This document shows positions 14,652-24,414 of a stretch of DNA of 64,000 bases, one piece after another (within the stretch, counting starts at the first letter, position 1; each line of letters begins with the position of its first letter). The notes under the pieces are model-generated. The model made no database searches. It was not told where the DNA came from and worked only from the letters and a program-made list of their open reading frames with translations. Origin of the DNA: CAZQHK01 sp964593455. GTDB lineage: Bacteria; Muiribacteriota; CAYSPT01. A program made the position numbers and the translations under genes. The stretch is taken from contig CAZQHK010000003.1 in NCBI GenBank assembly GCA_964593455.1, forward strand, positions 115,383 to 179,382, read 5' to 3'.

Positions 14652-17600
14652 TTAATCTGCTTTTTCAAGCATGCTTATTATCTGGTTTTTATCAAATCCC
14701 TTGTGGATAGTGGCTCCGCTGGGACAGGCTACCGCACAGGCTCCGCAGCCCTGGCACAAGACGTCGATGACTTCAGCTATTCTGGTCTCCTCATCAATAT
14801 TCCTGGCTTCATACGGGCAGGCCACCTCACAGATCCCGCAGCCCCGGCACACTCGCTCGTTGACCGAAGCGATGATCGCCTTGGCTTCTAACTTTTCTTT
14901 GGAGAGGATGGTGGCGGCCCTGACGGCGGCTCCTTGAGCCTGCGTCAGCGATTCACTTAGACGGCGCGGCGAATGGGCCAGCCCGCAGAGGAAGAGCCCC
15001 TCGGTGGTGAAGTCCAGCGGTTTGATCTTGGCGTGCGACTCCATGAAAAACCCGTCTACAGTCAGCGGTGTTTTGAGTACCTTGGACAAGGCATCATTGT
15101 CCCGGGGAATTATACCGGTGCTCAGTACGCAATAATCGGGTTCGAAGATCAGGATCTCGTTCAGGAGGGCATCGGTATGTTCGATCCGCAGTGCCCCGTT
15201 GTCCGTTATGACTTCCGGCTTCAGGTCCTGGTCGAACCGGGAGAAGATCACGCCGGACTCCCGCGCTTTGAGGTAGTAGGTTTCCAAAAAACCGTAGGTG
15301 CGTACATCACGGTACAGGACGATAACGGTATGGTTGCTGTTGAGTTCTTTGAGTTTGAGCGCGTTTTTCACCGCCTGGGTGCAGCACACCCGGCTGCAAT
15401 AGGGATGTTCATCGTTTCGGGAACCAACGCACTGGATCATGACGAAAGTCTTAGGCAGCGAGAACTCATCGGGAGATTGGGCCACCAGTTCCTCTAAAGC
15501 GGTCTGCGACAAGATGTTCGGAGATCTTCCGAACCCGTATTCCCCGTTCTCCGGCTCATAAGCTTCGGCGCCGGTAGCCACGATCACTGCCCCGTGATTT
15601 ATCTCACGGCTCTCTCCCCCGCTGTTGATGATGGAAGTATAATTCCCCATGAACCCGGACAGGTTTACCAGCTTCGACTCTGTCATAAGGTGGATATTCT
15701 GGTTGGACTGCACGGTCTCGATGAGGCCGGCCAGGAACCGGTGCGGGTCTTCTCCGTCCAGCGAGTAGTGGAGATGACGGGCATGACCGCCGAGTTCGGC
15801 TTCCTGCTCAACCAGGTAGACTTCAAAACCCTGGTCGGTGAGCTTGAGGCTGGCCTGCAAACCGGCCGCCCCTCCTCCCAGTACCAGCGCTTTTTGGATC
15901 ACTTCCGACTGTTCGCTGTCCAGGCGTCTGCTAAGGATGACTTTGGCCACATTCATACGGATCAGGTCTTTTGACTTTTGAGTAGCTTTTTCAGGATAGC
16001 TCCGGTGTACCCAGGAGACATGCTCTCTCAGGCTGACCATCTCGAACAAGTACTTGTTGAGACCGGCTTCCCTAATCGTGTCCCGAAACAACTCTTCATG
16101 GGTCCGTGGAGTGCAGGACGCCACCACTACCCGGTTGATATTGTGTTTTTTGATGTCTTCTTTTATGAAATCCAGGGCATCCTTGGAGCAGGAGTACAAA
16201 AACTCGGTGGCATGCACCACGTTATCCAGAGTTGCGGCGTATTGAACCACCTCAGGCACGTTGACTACGGATCCGATGTTCCGCCCGCACCGGCACACGA
16301 ACACTCCCACCCGGGATTCCTCTTCAGCAATGTTACGTTCTGGGGGATATTCTTTTACCTTAATCAGGCTTCCCCGGGCGTCTTTGAGCAGGGCCGAGGC
16401 CAGGCAGGCGGCGGAAGATCCGTCGATAACCGTTTCGGGAATGTCCTTGGGTTCCGCTAAGGTGCCGGCTACGAAGACACCTTCCCGGGAGGTGTTGCCG
16501 GGATAGTATGACCGGGTCTTGGCAAAACCGTGCTGGGTGGTCTCGATGCCGGTTTTTTCCACCAGCGGTTGGAGTCCTTTCGTATCGGTCAAGCCCACGG
16601 CCAGGACGACCAGGTCGAACTCCGCTTCTTTTCGTTTACCGTGTTCGTCCAGATATTTCACCATCAGGTCCCCTGATTTCGGCTGCTGAAAGATTTTGGA
16701 TATCATGCAGCGGACGAAAGAAACGTCGTGTTCTTCCTTGGCCGATTCGTAGTAGCGTTCAAAGTCCTTGCCGAAACACCGTATATCGATATAAAAGATG
16801 GTCGGTCTTATCTTAGCGTCGTGTTCCCGGGCAATGACCGCCTGCTTGATAGAGTACATGCAGCATACGGATGAACAAAACTCGTTGTGACAGCTCTGGT
16901 CGCGGGACCCGGTACACTGGATGAAGGCTATCCGTTCGGGATGTTTACCGTCTGATGGGCGTTTCACCTCTCCGCCGGTGGGTCCGGATGAACTCAGGAG
17001 CCGCTCGAACTGAACGCTGGATATGACATTTTCATAGCGGTTGTAACCGTACTCTTTTTTCAAATTGGGATCGAAGGTCTTGACGCCGGGGCTGAGGACG
17101 ATAGCGCCGGCTTTGAGTGTGATGGTTTCCTCTTCCTGATCGAACTCAATGGCGTCTGCTTCACAAAACTCCGCGCACACCTGACAGGCTCCGGTTTGCA
17201 GGTGCACACAGTAGCGCGAATCGATAGTCGCCACATTGGGAACTGCCTGGGGAAAAGGTATAAAGACCGGCGGTCTGTTATTCAGACCCAGGTTAAACTC
17301 GTCGATGATAGGCTTGGCTAGGCGCTGGCTGGCCGTGGACAGGATCCGTTTCCCGGTTGGGCAGATAAAGTCGCAGGCACCGCAGCTCTGACATAATTCC
17401 GTCGGTTCTCCCAGGGGAGACTGGACTTCTCTCTCAGCACCCCGTCCGAAGAAATCGATGGCGGCTCGCCCCATCCGTTCGCGGCACATCCTGACACAGA
17501 GGCCACACATGATACAGTCTTTACTCTCCAGCTCGATCCGCGACTTCGCGACTCCCAGTTCCGCCGCCAGTTCCTGTATTCTGGGAGATTCTGGACATCG

Positions 17601-17894
17601 AGCCAGGAATAGCTCGAGCATCATCTTCCTCAGTTTCCGGATCTGGTCCGTATCGGTCCGGACCACCAGTCCCGGCAACACCGGATAGGAGCAGGAAGCC
17701 TGGATAGAAGCAGGCCTTTCTCCCTGACGTACTTCAACCAGACACAGACGACAGGAACCATACGGGGAAAGGGCCTTGTGATGACAAAGCGTTGGGATCT
17801 TGATCTCGCACAGCTCTGCCGCTTCGAGAACGGTGGTGCCTTCTTCAACTTCAACTGTTCTGCCGTCGATCTCGAAAGTTATCGGTTTTATCAT
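14652..17894 (-). CDS. NuoG(N)-HdrA(C-half)-HdrA fusion protein, 1080 aa
   Basis: This is a three-part fusion. Residues 1-200 are the NuoG/HydA-type N-terminus: [2Fe-2S] ligands C37/C48/C51/C68, then [4Fe-4S] sets C127/130/133/137 and C168/171/174/178. Residues about 205-525 are only the C-terminal half of an HdrA, starting at the second Cys region (RYCVHLQTGACQVCAEFCEADAIEF) and running through CTGSRD and CCMYSIKQ; its FAD-binding half is missing here. Residues about 529-1080 are a nearly complete second HdrA (VFVCRCGRNIG, FAD motif GGGAAGLQASLKL, two C-terminal ferredoxin sets). The missing HdrA N-half is fused to NuoE two genes upstream. The start overlaps the nuoF-like gene by 4 bp. The expected role is flavin-based bifurcation or confurcation with NADH and ferredoxin. 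Confidence 0.88.
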   Translation of the reverse strand: MIKPITFEIDGRTVEVEEGTTVLEAAELCEIKIPTLCHHKALSPYGSCRLCLVEVRQGERPASIQASCSYPVLPGLVVRTDTDQIRKLRKMMLELFLARCPESPRIQELAAELGVAKSRIELESKDCIMCGLCVRMCRERMGRAAIDFFGRGAEREVQSPLGEPTELCQSCGACDFICPTGKRILSTASQRLAKPIIDEFNLGLNNRPPVFIPFPQAVPNVATIDSRYCVHLQTGACQVCAEFCEADAIEFDQEEETITLKAGAIVLSPGVKTFDPNLKKEYGYNRYENVISSVQFERLLSSSGPTGGEVKRPSDGKHPERIAFIQCTGSRDQSCHNEFCSSVCCMYSIKQAVIAREHDAKIRPTIFYIDIRCFGKDFERYYESAKEEHDVSFVRCMISKIFQQPKSGDLMVKYLDEHGKRKEAEFDLVVLAVGLTDTKGLQPLVEKTGIETTQHGFAKTRSYYPGNTSREGVFVAGTLAEPKDIPETVIDGSSAACLASALLKDARGSLIKVKEYPPERNIAEEESRVGVFVCRCGRNIGSVVNVPEVVQYAATLDNVVHATEFLYSCSKDALDFIKEDIKKHNINRVVVASCTPRTHEELFRDTIREAGLNKYLFEMVSLREHVSWVHRSYPEKATQKSKDLIRMNVAKVILSRRLDSEQSEVIQKALVLGGGAAGLQASLKLTDQGFEVYLVEQEAELGGHARHLHYSLDGEDPHRFLAGLIETVQSNQNIHLMTESKLVNLSGFMGNYTSIINSGGESREINHGAVIVATGAEAYEPENGEYGFGRSPNILSQTALEELVAQSPDEFSLPKTFVMIQCVGSRNDEHPYCSRVCCTQAVKNALKLKELNSNHTVIVLYRDVRTYGFLETYYLKARESGVIFSRFDQDLKPEVITDNGALRIEHTDALLNEILIFEPDYCVLSTGIIPRDNDALSKVLKTPLTVDGFFMESHAKIKPLDFTTEGLFLCGLAHSPRRLSESLTQAQGAAVRAATILSKEKLEAKAIIASVNERVCRGCGICEVACPYEARNIDEETRIAEVIDVLCQGCGACAVACPSGATIHKGFDKNQIISMLEKAD

Positions 17895-19804
17895 GTTGTC
17901 ACCTTGATGTTATATTTGCTGGGTGGTAACGGTTCTCCTGATATTTTAAGCACTGCCTGGAACCGGTCAGGACAGGCTTGGAAACACATTCCGCACTTAG
18001 TACATTTTTCCTGGTCAATCACATGAACGATGTTTTTATCCCCTTGAATTGCATTAAGCGGACAATTCTTGGCACATAGCGAGCATGCCCGGCATCTTTC
18101 AGGATCAATAAAGAAGTTGGTCAGAGCCCGGCACACACCGGCTGGACATTGCTTATTTCTGATGTGTGCTTCGTACTCATCTCTAAAGTAGGCGAGGGTC
18201 GACAGTACGGGGTTGGGTAATGTCTGACCCAGACCGCAAAGCGAAGCTCGTTTGATAGTTCCGCCGAGTTCTTCCAGGAGTGGAAGATCTTCCTCTGTCC
18301 CGTTTCCCTGTGTAATCCTGGTGAGAATATTGAGCAGGGCTTCGCTTCCGTCCCGGCAGGAGACGCATTTGCCGCAGGATTCGCCGTGCGTGAACACGGT
18401 AAAAAACCTGGCTACATCGACCATGCAAGTGTTCTCATCCATTACCACCAGACCGCCTGATCCCATCATCGAACCGGCCTGCTGAAGACTCTCAAAATCT
18501 ATAGGCAGATCGATCAATTTCGCTGGAATGCAACCACCCGAGGGTCCACCGGTCTGGACCGCTTTGAACTCCTTGTCCTTCGGAATACCTCCTCCGATAT
18601 CATAGATAATCTCCCGCAGGGAGATACCCATAGGAACCTCCACCAAACCGGTGTTTCTGATTTTTCCCACCAGTGAGAAGACTTTCGTTCCTTTTGAACT
18701 CTCGGTCCCAATGCTGGCAAACCAATCTGAACCACGGTCGATGATAACGGGGATATTGGCCCAACTCTCAACATTGTTGATGTTGGTGGGTTTGTCCCAC
18801 AGTCCTGATTGTGCGGGAAAGGGGGGACGTTGTTTTGGAGTCCCGGGGGCACCCTGGATAGAAGCGATGAGACCTGTTTCCTCTCCGCACACGAATGCTC
18901 CAGCGCCACGTACGATCTCCAAATCGAAGCTAAAGCCCGAACCGAGAATATCTTCACCCAGGAGTCCACATTTACGTGATTGCTCCAGAGCCAGAGAGAG
19001 GTTTAAAACAGCCAATGGGTATTCGGCACGGACGTAAATGTACCCCTTTCGAGCACCAATGGCGTAGGCCCCGATAGTCATCCCTTCTAAAACACTATGC
19101 GGATCCCCTTCCATAATGCTGCGATCCATAAAAGCTCCGGGATCTCCTTCGTCTCCATTGCAGATGATATATTTCTCGTCTCCCGGCTGCTCCCTGCAAA
19201 TTCCCCATTTTTTGCCTGTAGGGAAGCCTCCTCCTCCCCGCCCGCGTAAACCAGCCGTGCTCACCTCACGAATTACTTCATCAGGTTTCATTTCGGCAAG
19301 CGTCTTGGTCAGGGCGGCATAGCCGTTTGCCGCGATGTAGTCATCGATATCAGTTGGGTCTATCTTGCCATTGTTGCGAAAGACTATGCGTTGTTGTTTA
19401 GCATAAAAAGGCACTTCATTTTCCAACAGGCACTTTGTCTTCGTAACAGGATCTTTGAACAGCAATGAATCGACCGGTTCATTGTTTTTAATAGTCTTTT
19501 CAATGATATTGCCAATATCTTTCACTTTCACATTACAATAAAAGATTTTTCTTGGGAATATGACGACTAAAGGCCCCTTTTCGCAAAACCCGTGACAGCC
19601 GGTCGCACGTACACTCACCTCATGCAGTCCTTCGGCCTTAAGTTGGCGTTGAAACTCCTCGAATAAGTCCATGCTCCCCGTCGCGCGGCAACCCGTACCC
19701 GCACAAATAGAGATGGTAGTGCTATTTGGATCCCTCTCCGTCGACAATCTCTCACGTAATTGATTCAGTTCTTCGATAGATTTGATTTTATTGTTCTCTG
19801 GCAT
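17891..19804 (-). CDS. NuoF-like NADH-oxidising flavoprotein with ferredoxin tail
   Basis: This 637-aa protein has an N-terminal thioredoxin-like [2Fe-2S] domain (C34, C39, then TGCHGFCEKGP). The NuoF FMN/NADH domain follows (GLRGRGGGGFPTGKKW, ICNGDEGDPGAFMDR, GAGAFVCGEETGL). Next come the N3-type [4Fe-4S] site ESCGKCVSCRDG with SLCGLGQ, and two C-terminal ferredoxin motifs (CRACSLCAKNCP, CTKCGMCFQACP). This is the HydB/NfnB-like layout of bifurcating enzymes, which take electrons from or give them to NAD. It overlaps the downstream NuoG-HdrA fusion by 4 bp and lies 15 bp after the HdrA-NuoE gene. Confidence 0.92.
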   Translation of the reverse strand: MPENNKIKSIEELNQLRERLSTERDPNSTTISICAGTGCRATGSMDLFEEFQRQLKAEGLHEVSVRATGCHGFCEKGPLVVIFPRKIFYCNVKVKDIGNIIEKTIKNNEPVDSLLFKDPVTKTKCLLENEVPFYAKQQRIVFRNNGKIDPTDIDDYIAANGYAALTKTLAEMKPDEVIREVSTAGLRGRGGGGFPTGKKWGICREQPGDEKYIICNGDEGDPGAFMDRSIMEGDPHSVLEGMTIGAYAIGARKGYIYVRAEYPLAVLNLSLALEQSRKCGLLGEDILGSGFSFDLEIVRGAGAFVCGEETGLIASIQGAPGTPKQRPPFPAQSGLWDKPTNINNVESWANIPVIIDRGSDWFASIGTESSKGTKVFSLVGKIRNTGLVEVPMGISLREIIYDIGGGIPKDKEFKAVQTGGPSGGCIPAKLIDLPIDFESLQQAGSMMGSGGLVVMDENTCMVDVARFFTVFTHGESCGKCVSCRDGSEALLNILTRITQGNGTEEDLPLLEELGGTIKRASLCGLGQTLPNPVLSTLAYFRDEYEAHIRNKQCPAGVCRALTNFFIDPERCRACSLCAKNCPLNAIQGDKNIVHVIDQEKCTKCGMCFQACPDRFQAVLKISGEPLPPSKYNIKVTT

Positions 19805-19819
19805 AGTGCATCAACGTTT

Positions 19820-20725
19820 CTAGGTAACTGCCTTTTCATTTTGCTCACGGCACGTATCGATGACGTCCAACATCTTATTAATCGTCATCTTCCCATAATA
19901 TTTATTGTTCACTGTCACTACCGGTGCCAAAGCGCAGGCACCCAGGCAATTAACTTTCTCGAGCGTAAACAGAAGATCGGATGTTGTCTCATCGTGATCG
20001 ATATTGAGCTCTCGTGAAATAGCCTCCGCTATATTGCCACTCCCCTTGAGGTGACAGGCGGTCCCCATGCAGACGCGAATGATGTTTTTACCTCTCGGAT
20101 TCAAACTGAACACGTTATAAAAACTAGCTACACCGTAAAGCTGGCCCAATGGGATAGTTAATTTTTCGCTCAAGTACATGAGAGTGTCCTGGCGCAGGTA
20201 GTTGAACTTCGTCTGGATATCCTGGAGTATACCGATGAGCATTCCACCTGGATCCGTATATTTTTCAAGCATGGCATCTACTTCTGATTTGATCTCGGGT
20301 GGTACCTCTACCGGGTCCTTCTTATCGTCGGAACTAAGGGTAATCTCATTCCTGACCGGACAGTGAAGCGCACAGGCTCCGCACCCGGTGCATTTCTCTT
20401 CAGATACGTAACGGGGTTTCTTTTTCAGGGTCACGGTGAAGTTGCCCGGTTCTCCCTCTATCGATTCGATGTCGCTGTAAGAGATAATTTCTATATTCAG
20501 ATGACGGGCACAATCTACCAGTTTCGGAGAAACGATACACATGGCGCATTCGTTGGTAGGGAACGTCTTATCCAATTGAACCATGCGTCCGCCGATCGAC
20601 GGCGAGGTCTCCACCAGGTACACCTTGATCCCGGATTCGGCCAGGTCCAGGGCCGACTGCATACCGCCGATCCCGCCACCAACGACAACGGCAGCTCCAA
20701 CGGTTACATTGCTATTATCTTGCAT
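19820..20725 (-). CDS. HdrA(N-half)-NuoE fusion protein, 301 aa
   Basis: Residues 1-128 are the FAD-binding first half of HdrA: GGGIGGMQSALDLAESG, GGRMVQLDKTFPTNECAMC, SPKLVDCARHLNIEI and the ferredoxin set C112/115/118/122. After that block the HdrA sequence stops and a complete NuoE follows (about 150-301), with ligands C219/C224 and C260/C264 and the helix YLSEKLTIPLGQLYGVASFYNVF. The HdrA part ends where the HdrA(C-half) of the 1080-aa protein begins. The two would rebuild one HdrA if the subunits assemble. Gene spacing is 10-15 bp on both sides, so it is embedded in the operon. Confidence 0.88.
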   Translation of the reverse strand: MQDNSNVTVGAAVVVGGGIGGMQSALDLAESGIKVYLVETSPSIGGRMVQLDKTFPTNECAMCIVSPKLVDCARHLNIEIISYSDIESIEGEPGNFTVTLKKKPRYVSEEKCTGCGACALHCPVRNEITLSSDDKKDPVEVPPEIKSEVDAMLEKYTDPGGMLIGILQDIQTKFNYLRQDTLMYLSEKLTIPLGQLYGVASFYNVFSLNPRGKNIIRVCMGTACHLKGSGNIAEAISRELNIDHDETTSDLLFTLEKVNCLGACALAPVVTVNNKYYGKMTINKMLDVIDTCREQNEKAVT

Positions 20726-20735
20726 ATTTCAAATC

Positions 20736-21626
20736 TCAAACTTTCCTTATGTCAGCCGGCAGCCCGGCGGATTCCACCAGGGTTTGTATCAGGTTTCCGG
20801 TGTCGATCATATGGCGCGTGATAGTTTCCCCGATCTCCGGCAGCCCGAAAGCCAGACCCAGCAGTTCGGTAAAGTAAAACACGGGCATTTCCTGTTTTTC
20901 TGTTTGTCTCATTTCCAGGTTGGCCTGGCACAAGGGGCAGGCGGTAACAATGGCCTGAGCTTCAGCTTCCCTGGCCCAGCGGATCATGGCGTCCACCAGC
21001 TCGCTCACCAGACCCGGCCGGCTGAGTGACAGCGAGGCCCCGCAGCACTCGTTTTTATACGGCCAATCGAGACTGTCTATTCCGATAGCCGACATCAGGT
21101 TATCCAGAAACTGGGGATTTTCCTTATCATCGAGCTCGGTGACTGAATTCGGGCGTACCAGCAGGCAGCCATAGTAACAGACTGTTTTTAAACCATTCAA
21201 CCGGTACTTTACATGTTGTTTTATTTCATCGATACCGACCTCTTTGGCCAGCAACTCCATAAGATGGTAGATTCGAATCTTTTTCTCGAAAGTGAAATCA
21301 AGCTCCTGTTCTACCATGGATTTAAGATCGGGTTTGTGGTCCATCTCGAAAGCGCATTCTTTGGTTCGGGCAAAACAGGCGGCACAGGGAATGATAACGT
21401 CATCGAGTCCTTGCTGGTTGATTAGTTTCAGGTTCCTGGCCGGTAGCAAGATTCCCAACTTCTGGTTGATACTGTGGGCAGAGGAGGCCCCGCAGCAGTT
21501 CCAATCAGGAACCTCTTCCAGCTCCATTCCCAGTTCCCGGCACACGGCCCGGGTTGAAATATCGAACTCTCTGGCGGTACTGTGCAGTGAGCAACCGGGG
21601 TAATAAGCAACCTTTCGGGTTTTCAT
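20736..21626 (-). CDS. hdrB: Heterodisulfide reductase-like subunit B
   Basis: This 296-aa protein has two CCG domains: C44-C45-G with C81-AA-C84, and a second NECCGASLSLSRPG with CPLCQANLE near residues 190-235. The N-terminus YYPGCSLHSTAREF is typical of HdrB. In methanogens these motifs hold two noncubane [4Fe-4S] clusters that cleave CoM-S-S-CoB. In bacteria the disulfide or other acceptor is usually unknown. The start overlaps hdrC by 4 bp. Confidence 0.92.
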   Translation of the reverse strand: MKTRKVAYYPGCSLHSTAREFDISTRAVCRELGMELEEVPDWNCCGASSAHSINQKLGILLPARNLKLINQQGLDDVIIPCAACFARTKECAFEMDHKPDLKSMVEQELDFTFEKKIRIYHLMELLAKEVGIDEIKQHVKYRLNGLKTVCYYGCLLVRPNSVTELDDKENPQFLDNLMSAIGIDSLDWPYKNECCGASLSLSRPGLVSELVDAMIRWAREAEAQAIVTACPLCQANLEMRQTEKQEMPVFYFTELLGLAFGLPEIGETITRHMIDTGNLIQTLVESAGLPADIRKV

Positions 21627-22174
21627 GATTCACCTTTTTTCTTGGCGGCCGCGAAAATTTCCCTGACCTTTTTCCGGTGTTTGATTATCTTCGGTACCAG
21701 GGGTAGTTTCCCCTTAAAGAACATCTTGCCACCCAGCGCCAGGTCGTTGAAAAGCTTCCCGGACAGCAGTTTCCAGACGCCGATGAATCCCGGCTCAAAG
21801 ATCCTGCCTATAAGTTTGATGTTGGCCAGAAAGACCATGTGGAAAAGTTTGATAGACCGTTCTTGTTCAGATATTCCACTCTGATAAGCATGTTCCTTGA
21901 GTCGATCGATGATGAGCGGAATATTGATCTCAAACGGACAACGACTACGGCATGTCTGACATGAGGTGCAGAGCCAGATGGCTTTTGAGGAAAGAATTGA
22001 CGTATACGACCCCAGGGCCAGGCTTCGTATCAGGAGGCTTGGAGGGTAGTCCATTTCAGTGGCTACCGGGCAGCCGGAAGTGCATCGGTTACAGGCGTAA
22101 CACGAGCTTAAAGCCCGCTTGATTTCAGCTTGGGCTGCCGGCGGAATTATTGAATTCACATCAATGTTCGACAT
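21623..22174 (-). CDS. hdrC: Heterodisulfide reductase-like subunit C
   Basis: This 183-aa protein has two [4Fe-4S] motifs: C25/28/31/35 (CYACNRCTSGCP) and C69/72/75/79 (CTSCQTCRSRCP). It is the electron wire between HdrA and HdrB. I chose the ATG at 22174 (preceded by TAGGGA) because the longer frame from 22204 would overlap hdrA and adds residues unlike the family. The gene order hdrA-hdrC-hdrB differs from hdrABC but is common in bacterial clusters. Confidence 0.9.
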   Translation of the reverse strand: MSNIDVNSIIPPAAQAEIKRALSSCYACNRCTSGCPVATEMDYPPSLLIRSLALGSYTSILSSKAIWLCTSCQTCRSRCPFEINIPLIIDRLKEHAYQSGISEQERSIKLFHMVFLANIKLIGRIFEPGFIGVWKLLSGKLFNDLALGGKMFFKGKLPLVPKIIKHRKKVREIFAAAKKKGES

Positions 22175-22187
22175 CGGTTTCAATTCC

Positions 22188-24146
22188 CTACTCGAATATA
22201 TCAATCATGTGGAAAATCTGCTCCATCGTCCAGTTCTTAAGCTCACAGGCTTTGTTGGAACAGGCGCTGACACAGCCCCCACAGCCCTGGCAAAGAGCTT
22301 CTTTAACCACCGCGGTATTCGTCTGGGGATCTATTTCACGGGCATCATAAGGGCATGCGGCCACACATAATCCGCAGCCCCGGCAAATGTCCACCGAGAG
22401 CCGGGCCACCACGGGGTCGGTCTGCAGGGTTTCAGCGGAAAAAAGACCCAGGATCTTGTTGGCGGCGCATCCAGCCTGACTGATGGTGTCGGTAATGTCT
22501 TTCGGACCCTGGCTGCACCCGGCAAAGAAAATACCCCGGGTGGTGCTTTCCACCGGTCTGAGCTTGACGTGGGCCTCTTTTTGAAATCCGAATTCACCGG
22601 TACTTACGGTCAGAGATTTGGCCAGTGCATCAGCGTCTGCCCGGGGGACAATGGCGGTAGCCAGCACCACCATGTCGGCCTCTATTTCAATCTGCTTGCC
22701 GGTCAGGGTATCGACTCCCCAGACCACCAGTTTCCCGTTGCGTTTAAACACCTTGCTGACCCGGCCGCGTAAATAGAACGCTCCTCCTTCTTCCATGGCT
22801 TTTTGGAGGAACTCCTCGTATCCTTTACCCCCGGCCCGGTTGTCCATGTAAAAAACATATGCTTGTCCCTCCGGGATTTTTCGCTTGAACATAAGAGTCT
22901 GTTTGGCTGTATACATGCAGCAGATTTTCGAGCAGTAGGGAAGGTGGTTTTCCGGATCCCTGGAGCCGGCGCATTGGACGAACACGATCTCCTGAGGGAC
23001 AGTGCCATCCGACGGTCTGAGCAGTTTTCCACCGGTCGGACCGGATAGAGCGTTTAGCCGCTCGAATTCCAAGCCGTTGATGACATCCTTGAATTGACCA
23101 TAGCCATATTCTCCAAATTTTTCCTTGGGATAGAGGTCATACCCGGTGGATATAATCATCGCACCGAATTTCTCTTCAACTATTGTTTCGCTCTGCTCGA
23201 AATCAATGGCTCCGGCTTCACAGACTTCAGCGCAGGCCCGGCATGATTTATCTTTCAGGTGTAAGCAATGCCTGGTGTCGATCACCGGTTTATTTAGAAT
23301 TTCCAGGGGCAAAGGAATATAGATTGCTTTCCGCGTGCTTATTCCGGAGTTGAATTTCGAATCTACGGTAACGGGGCATGCTTCCAGGCAGGCTTTGCAT
23401 CCTGTGCAGGTAGCCCGGTTTACGAGGGCCGGTTTTAGTTTTATCCTGGCAGTAAAATCACCGAGACTGCCGCTGACGGCTTCAACTTCCGCGCGGGTAA
23501 AAAGTTTGATCAGCGGATGCCGGAGGACTTGAGCTATTTTGGGCGAGAGTAACCTCCGGGTGCTCTCCTGGGTCGGGAACGTTTCTGATAGTTGGGCCAT
23601 CCTACCCCCGATATAAGGCTTTTTTTCCACCATTGTCACTTCGTAGCCGTTGTTGGCGATATCAAGGGCGGCGTGTATGCCTGCCACCCCGCCGCCGATT
23701 ACCAGAGCTCGTTTGAGTAGTTTCGCTGAACCTGGAGCCAGCGGCTCGTTTTGCTTTACCTTTTCCACCAGGCTGGAAATGATCTTGATGGCTTTTTTAG
23801 TCGCTTCCTCTTTATCGAGTTGGTGGACCCAGCTGCATTGTTCACGTACGTTGGCAACCTCCAGCTCATACTCGTTGAGACCGGCGCGGGTGGCGGTTTT
23901 TCTGAAAGTTGATTCGTGCATGGAAGGTGAGCAGGCGGCGATGACCACTCCGTCGAGATTATGTTGTTTCAAGGCTGCTGTTATGGCCGCTTGTCCCGGG
24001 TCGGAACAGAAGTATTTGTAGTGCTCGGCGTGGACGACACCGGGATACCCTTGCATGGTTTTCACTACGTGGTCGACATCGATCACTCCGGCAATATTGG
24101 AGCCGCACCAGCACAGAAAAACGCCGATTCGTTTATTTGTCATCAT
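22188..24146 (-). CDS. hdrA: Heterodisulfide reductase-like subunit A (complete)
   Basis: From the ATG at 24146 the product is 652 aa; upstream in-frame Met codons give a leader unlike HdrA. Visible parts are the N-terminal region FLCWCGSNIAG and ACSPSMHESTFR, the FAD motif GGGVAGIHAALDIANNG (151-167), ferredoxin set C247/250/253/257, the CVHL-type region (HCLHLKDKSCRACAEVC), CAGSRD and CCMYTAKQ, and two C-terminal ferredoxin sets (CRGCGLCVAACP; CQGCGGCVSACSN). HdrA carries the bifurcating FAD. It is the first gene of the minus-strand cluster, and a second complete plus one split HdrA follow downstream. Confidence 0.92.
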   Translation of the reverse strand: MMTNKRIGVFLCWCGSNIAGVIDVDHVVKTMQGYPGVVHAEHYKYFCSDPGQAAITAALKQHNLDGVVIAACSPSMHESTFRKTATRAGLNEYELEVANVREQCSWVHQLDKEEATKKAIKIISSLVEKVKQNEPLAPGSAKLLKRALVIGGGVAGIHAALDIANNGYEVTMVEKKPYIGGRMAQLSETFPTQESTRRLLSPKIAQVLRHPLIKLFTRAEVEAVSGSLGDFTARIKLKPALVNRATCTGCKACLEACPVTVDSKFNSGISTRKAIYIPLPLEILNKPVIDTRHCLHLKDKSCRACAEVCEAGAIDFEQSETIVEEKFGAMIISTGYDLYPKEKFGEYGYGQFKDVINGLEFERLNALSGPTGGKLLRPSDGTVPQEIVFVQCAGSRDPENHLPYCSKICCMYTAKQTLMFKRKIPEGQAYVFYMDNRAGGKGYEEFLQKAMEEGGAFYLRGRVSKVFKRNGKLVVWGVDTLTGKQIEIEADMVVLATAIVPRADADALAKSLTVSTGEFGFQKEAHVKLRPVESTTRGIFFAGCSQGPKDITDTISQAGCAANKILGLFSAETLQTDPVVARLSVDICRGCGLCVAACPYDAREIDPQTNTAVVKEALCQGCGGCVSACSNKACELKNWTMEQIFHMIDIFE

Positions 24147-24326
24147 GGTTTTCCGTAATATTACGCTTGATAGATACCTTTTTGCATGTCCTCTTTCACC
24201 CTTACCAGCTACTTGAAAGTGCGATTGCTTCATTATCTTTAAAAGAAATGAGAATGTCAATAATAGCAATATATATGCCAGAAAAGCAAATGCCGGGGTA
24301 TCGCGAGTAATTGAAGTGCCGTGATT

Positions 24327-24352
24327 CAGTCATTCTACTCCCTGAATGACTG
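24327..24352. promoter_or_regulatory. Inverted repeat upstream of hdrA
   Basis: CAGTCATTC and GAATGACTG form a perfect 9-bp inverted repeat with an 8-bp spacer, 180 bp upstream of the hdrA start and downstream of the histidine kinase gene. There is no T run on the minus strand after it, so an operator or a leader hairpin is more likely than a terminator. The neighbouring two-component system could be the regulator, but this is only inference. Confidence 0.4.
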
Positions 24353-24414
24353 GTTGGCGGGGTGGCAAGCTACTTATGTTGCAGGCGCTGATATTTAGGA
24401 AAAATTTCTGATGA

